Under the pieces are notes generated by a model. It saw only the letters and a program-made list of their open reading frames with translations. It did no database searches and was not told where the DNA came from. Shown piece after piece: positions 63,599-64,000 of a DNA stretch of 64,000 bases (the stretch's first letter is position 1; each line of letters begins with the position of its first letter). This DNA comes from Chryseolinea sp. H1M3-3. Its GTDB lineage: Bacteria; Bacteroidota; Bacteroidia; Cytophagales; Cyclobacteriaceae. Position numbers and translations under genes: made by a program. Where the stretch lies: contig NZ_JARKMY010000010.1 in NCBI RefSeq assembly GCF_029360725.1, forward strand, positions 966,432-1,030,431, given 5' to 3'.

Positions 63599-63630
63599 AA
63601 AAAAAAGCCTCATCGGTGGATGAGGCTTTA
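63599..63630 (-). terminator. Terminator T3 of the rRNA operon
   Basis: AAAGCCTCATC (63604-63614) and GATGAGGCTTT (63619-63629) form a perfect 11-bp stem with loop GGTG, followed on the minus strand by a run of T (A run at 63599-63606). It lies immediately past the 3' end of the intact 5S gene. Confidence 0.9.
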
Positions 63631-63636
63631 ATAAAA

Positions 63637-63747
63637 GATAGGCAACGACTTACTCTCCCGGGTGTTATCCTAGTACCATCAGCGCTGGTGGGCTTAACTG
63701 CTCTGTTCGGAATGGGAAGAGGTGATCCCCACCGCTATAGTCACCTT
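63637..63747 (-). rRNA. rrf: 5S ribosomal RNA
   Basis: The minus strand reads AGGTGACTATAGCGGTGGGG at the 5' end, then the conserved CACCUCUUCCCAUUCCGAAC and GAACAGAGCAGUUAAGCCC regions, and ends with GTTGCCTATC. AGGTGAC at the 5' end pairs with GTTGCCT at the 3' end as helix I. The length is about 110 bases, normal for 5S. It is followed by terminator T3. Confidence 0.95.
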
Positions 63748-63884
63748 AAGATCTTTAATATCTTTTGATAAATATCTTTTTACAATAATCTTTAACATGG
63801 GTGTGATGAAAGAGTAGTGTGTAGTAAATAGTGCGAGCACATAAGAGTGTTCTCGTTTTTGATATTTGAAATTGTTTTCTTTAT
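63748..63884 (-). other. 23S-5S rRNA spacer
   Basis: This AT-rich spacer of about 137 bases contains no tRNA-like sequence. Small inverted repeats (for example AAGAT...ATCTT near 63748-63766) may serve in rRNA processing. Confidence 0.7.
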
Positions 63885-64000
63885 CTGAAGCGTTCGGGTA
63901 ATTAGTACTGCTCAGCTTTGACATTTCTGCCTTTACACCTGCAGCCTATCAACGTCATAGTCTCTGACGTCCCTTAATGGAAGTCTCATCTTGAGGCAAG
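63885..64000 (-). rRNA. rrl: 23S ribosomal RNA, 3' end (partial)
   Basis: The minus strand shows the 3'-terminal region of 23S: GACGTTGATAGGCTGCAGGT, then GTAAAGGCAGAAATGTCAAA and GAGCAGTACTAATTACCCGA. The gene runs off the right edge. The exact 3' end is estimated from alignment in memory with other 23S genes. Confidence 0.93.

Noticed and set aside
63748..63884. Possible tRNA in the 23S-5S spacer
   Set aside because: No cloverleaf or T-loop GTTCGAATC-like sequence on either strand.

Overview
The window is chromosomal DNA from a member of the Bacteroidota, most likely order Cytophagales. The signs are a fused SecDF, a BatD protein, an ECF sigma/FecR/STN module, an Oar-like TonB-dependent receptor, a DUF4254 protein beside a GT9 glycosyltransferase, a PnuC-type transporter, many lipoproteins, -7 boxes of the Bacteroidota form TAnnTTTG, and few Shine-Dalgarno sequences. 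No phage, transposase, plasmid gene or CRISPR array is visible. Most of the window is ordinary core and housekeeping gene content.

Layout. 1-3.3 kb: phosphate uptake (pstS-pstC-pstA start, minus strand) diverges from a phosphate-selective-type porin; the gap holds four 11-bp-phased direct repeats resembling a PhoP/PhoB box. 3.3-12.2 kb: FMN-dependent glutamate-synthase-like protein, an outer-membrane barrel protein, Nfu, a dicarboxylate/amino-acid symporter, aroC, batD and a 61-residue protein. 12.2-21.4 kb: queG, a secreted hydrolase, DUF2071, a nucleotidyltransferase, a sugar MFS porter, a YCII protein with an ECF sigma factor of the ECF42 type, VanZ, PnuC and a frameshifted secreted protein. 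21.4-27.5 kb: kynurenine pathway (aldehyde dehydrogenase, SDR, 3-hydroxyanthranilate dioxygenase, kynureninase, kynurenine monooxygenase) with an ogt gene inside. 27.4-36.9 kb: MltF-like transglycosylase, Oar-like receptor, M14 peptidase, EEP-family hydrolase and dusB. 37-42.9 kb: CPBP protease, cdsA, DoxX, glutamate dehydrogenase, psd and a fatty-acid desaturase, so membrane lipid genes are concentrated here. 42.9-46.4 kb: ECF sigma, FecR and an STN protein with an AGLxN repeat barrel in place of a TonB receptor. 46.5-54.8 kb: a thiamine-pyrophosphokinase-like protein without its catalytic motif, DUF4254/GT9, HAD, rocD, rmuC, a GroES-like protein and an M24 peptidase. 54.9-63.1 kb: ndk; then nrnA, two FKBP lipoproteins, rdgB and udk in one run; then secDF and a small membrane protein.

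63.2-64 kb: the end of an rRNA operon on the minus strand (23S 3' end, 5S). Beyond the intact 5S gene lie two more 5S-derived copies, each followed by a terminator hairpin. Both are broken by the same palindrome, TCCCGATGGCTATCGGGA, at the same site, and the longer one carries two further related insertions. A palindrome of another type sits beyond them. This is the most unusual part of the window.

I did not find a convincing new multi-gene system. The best leads are the decayed 5S array, the receptor-less ECF/FecR/STN module, the phased repeats before pstS, the frameshift at about 20.75 kb, and two proteins (TPK-like, SDR) that lack the usual catalytic residues of their families.
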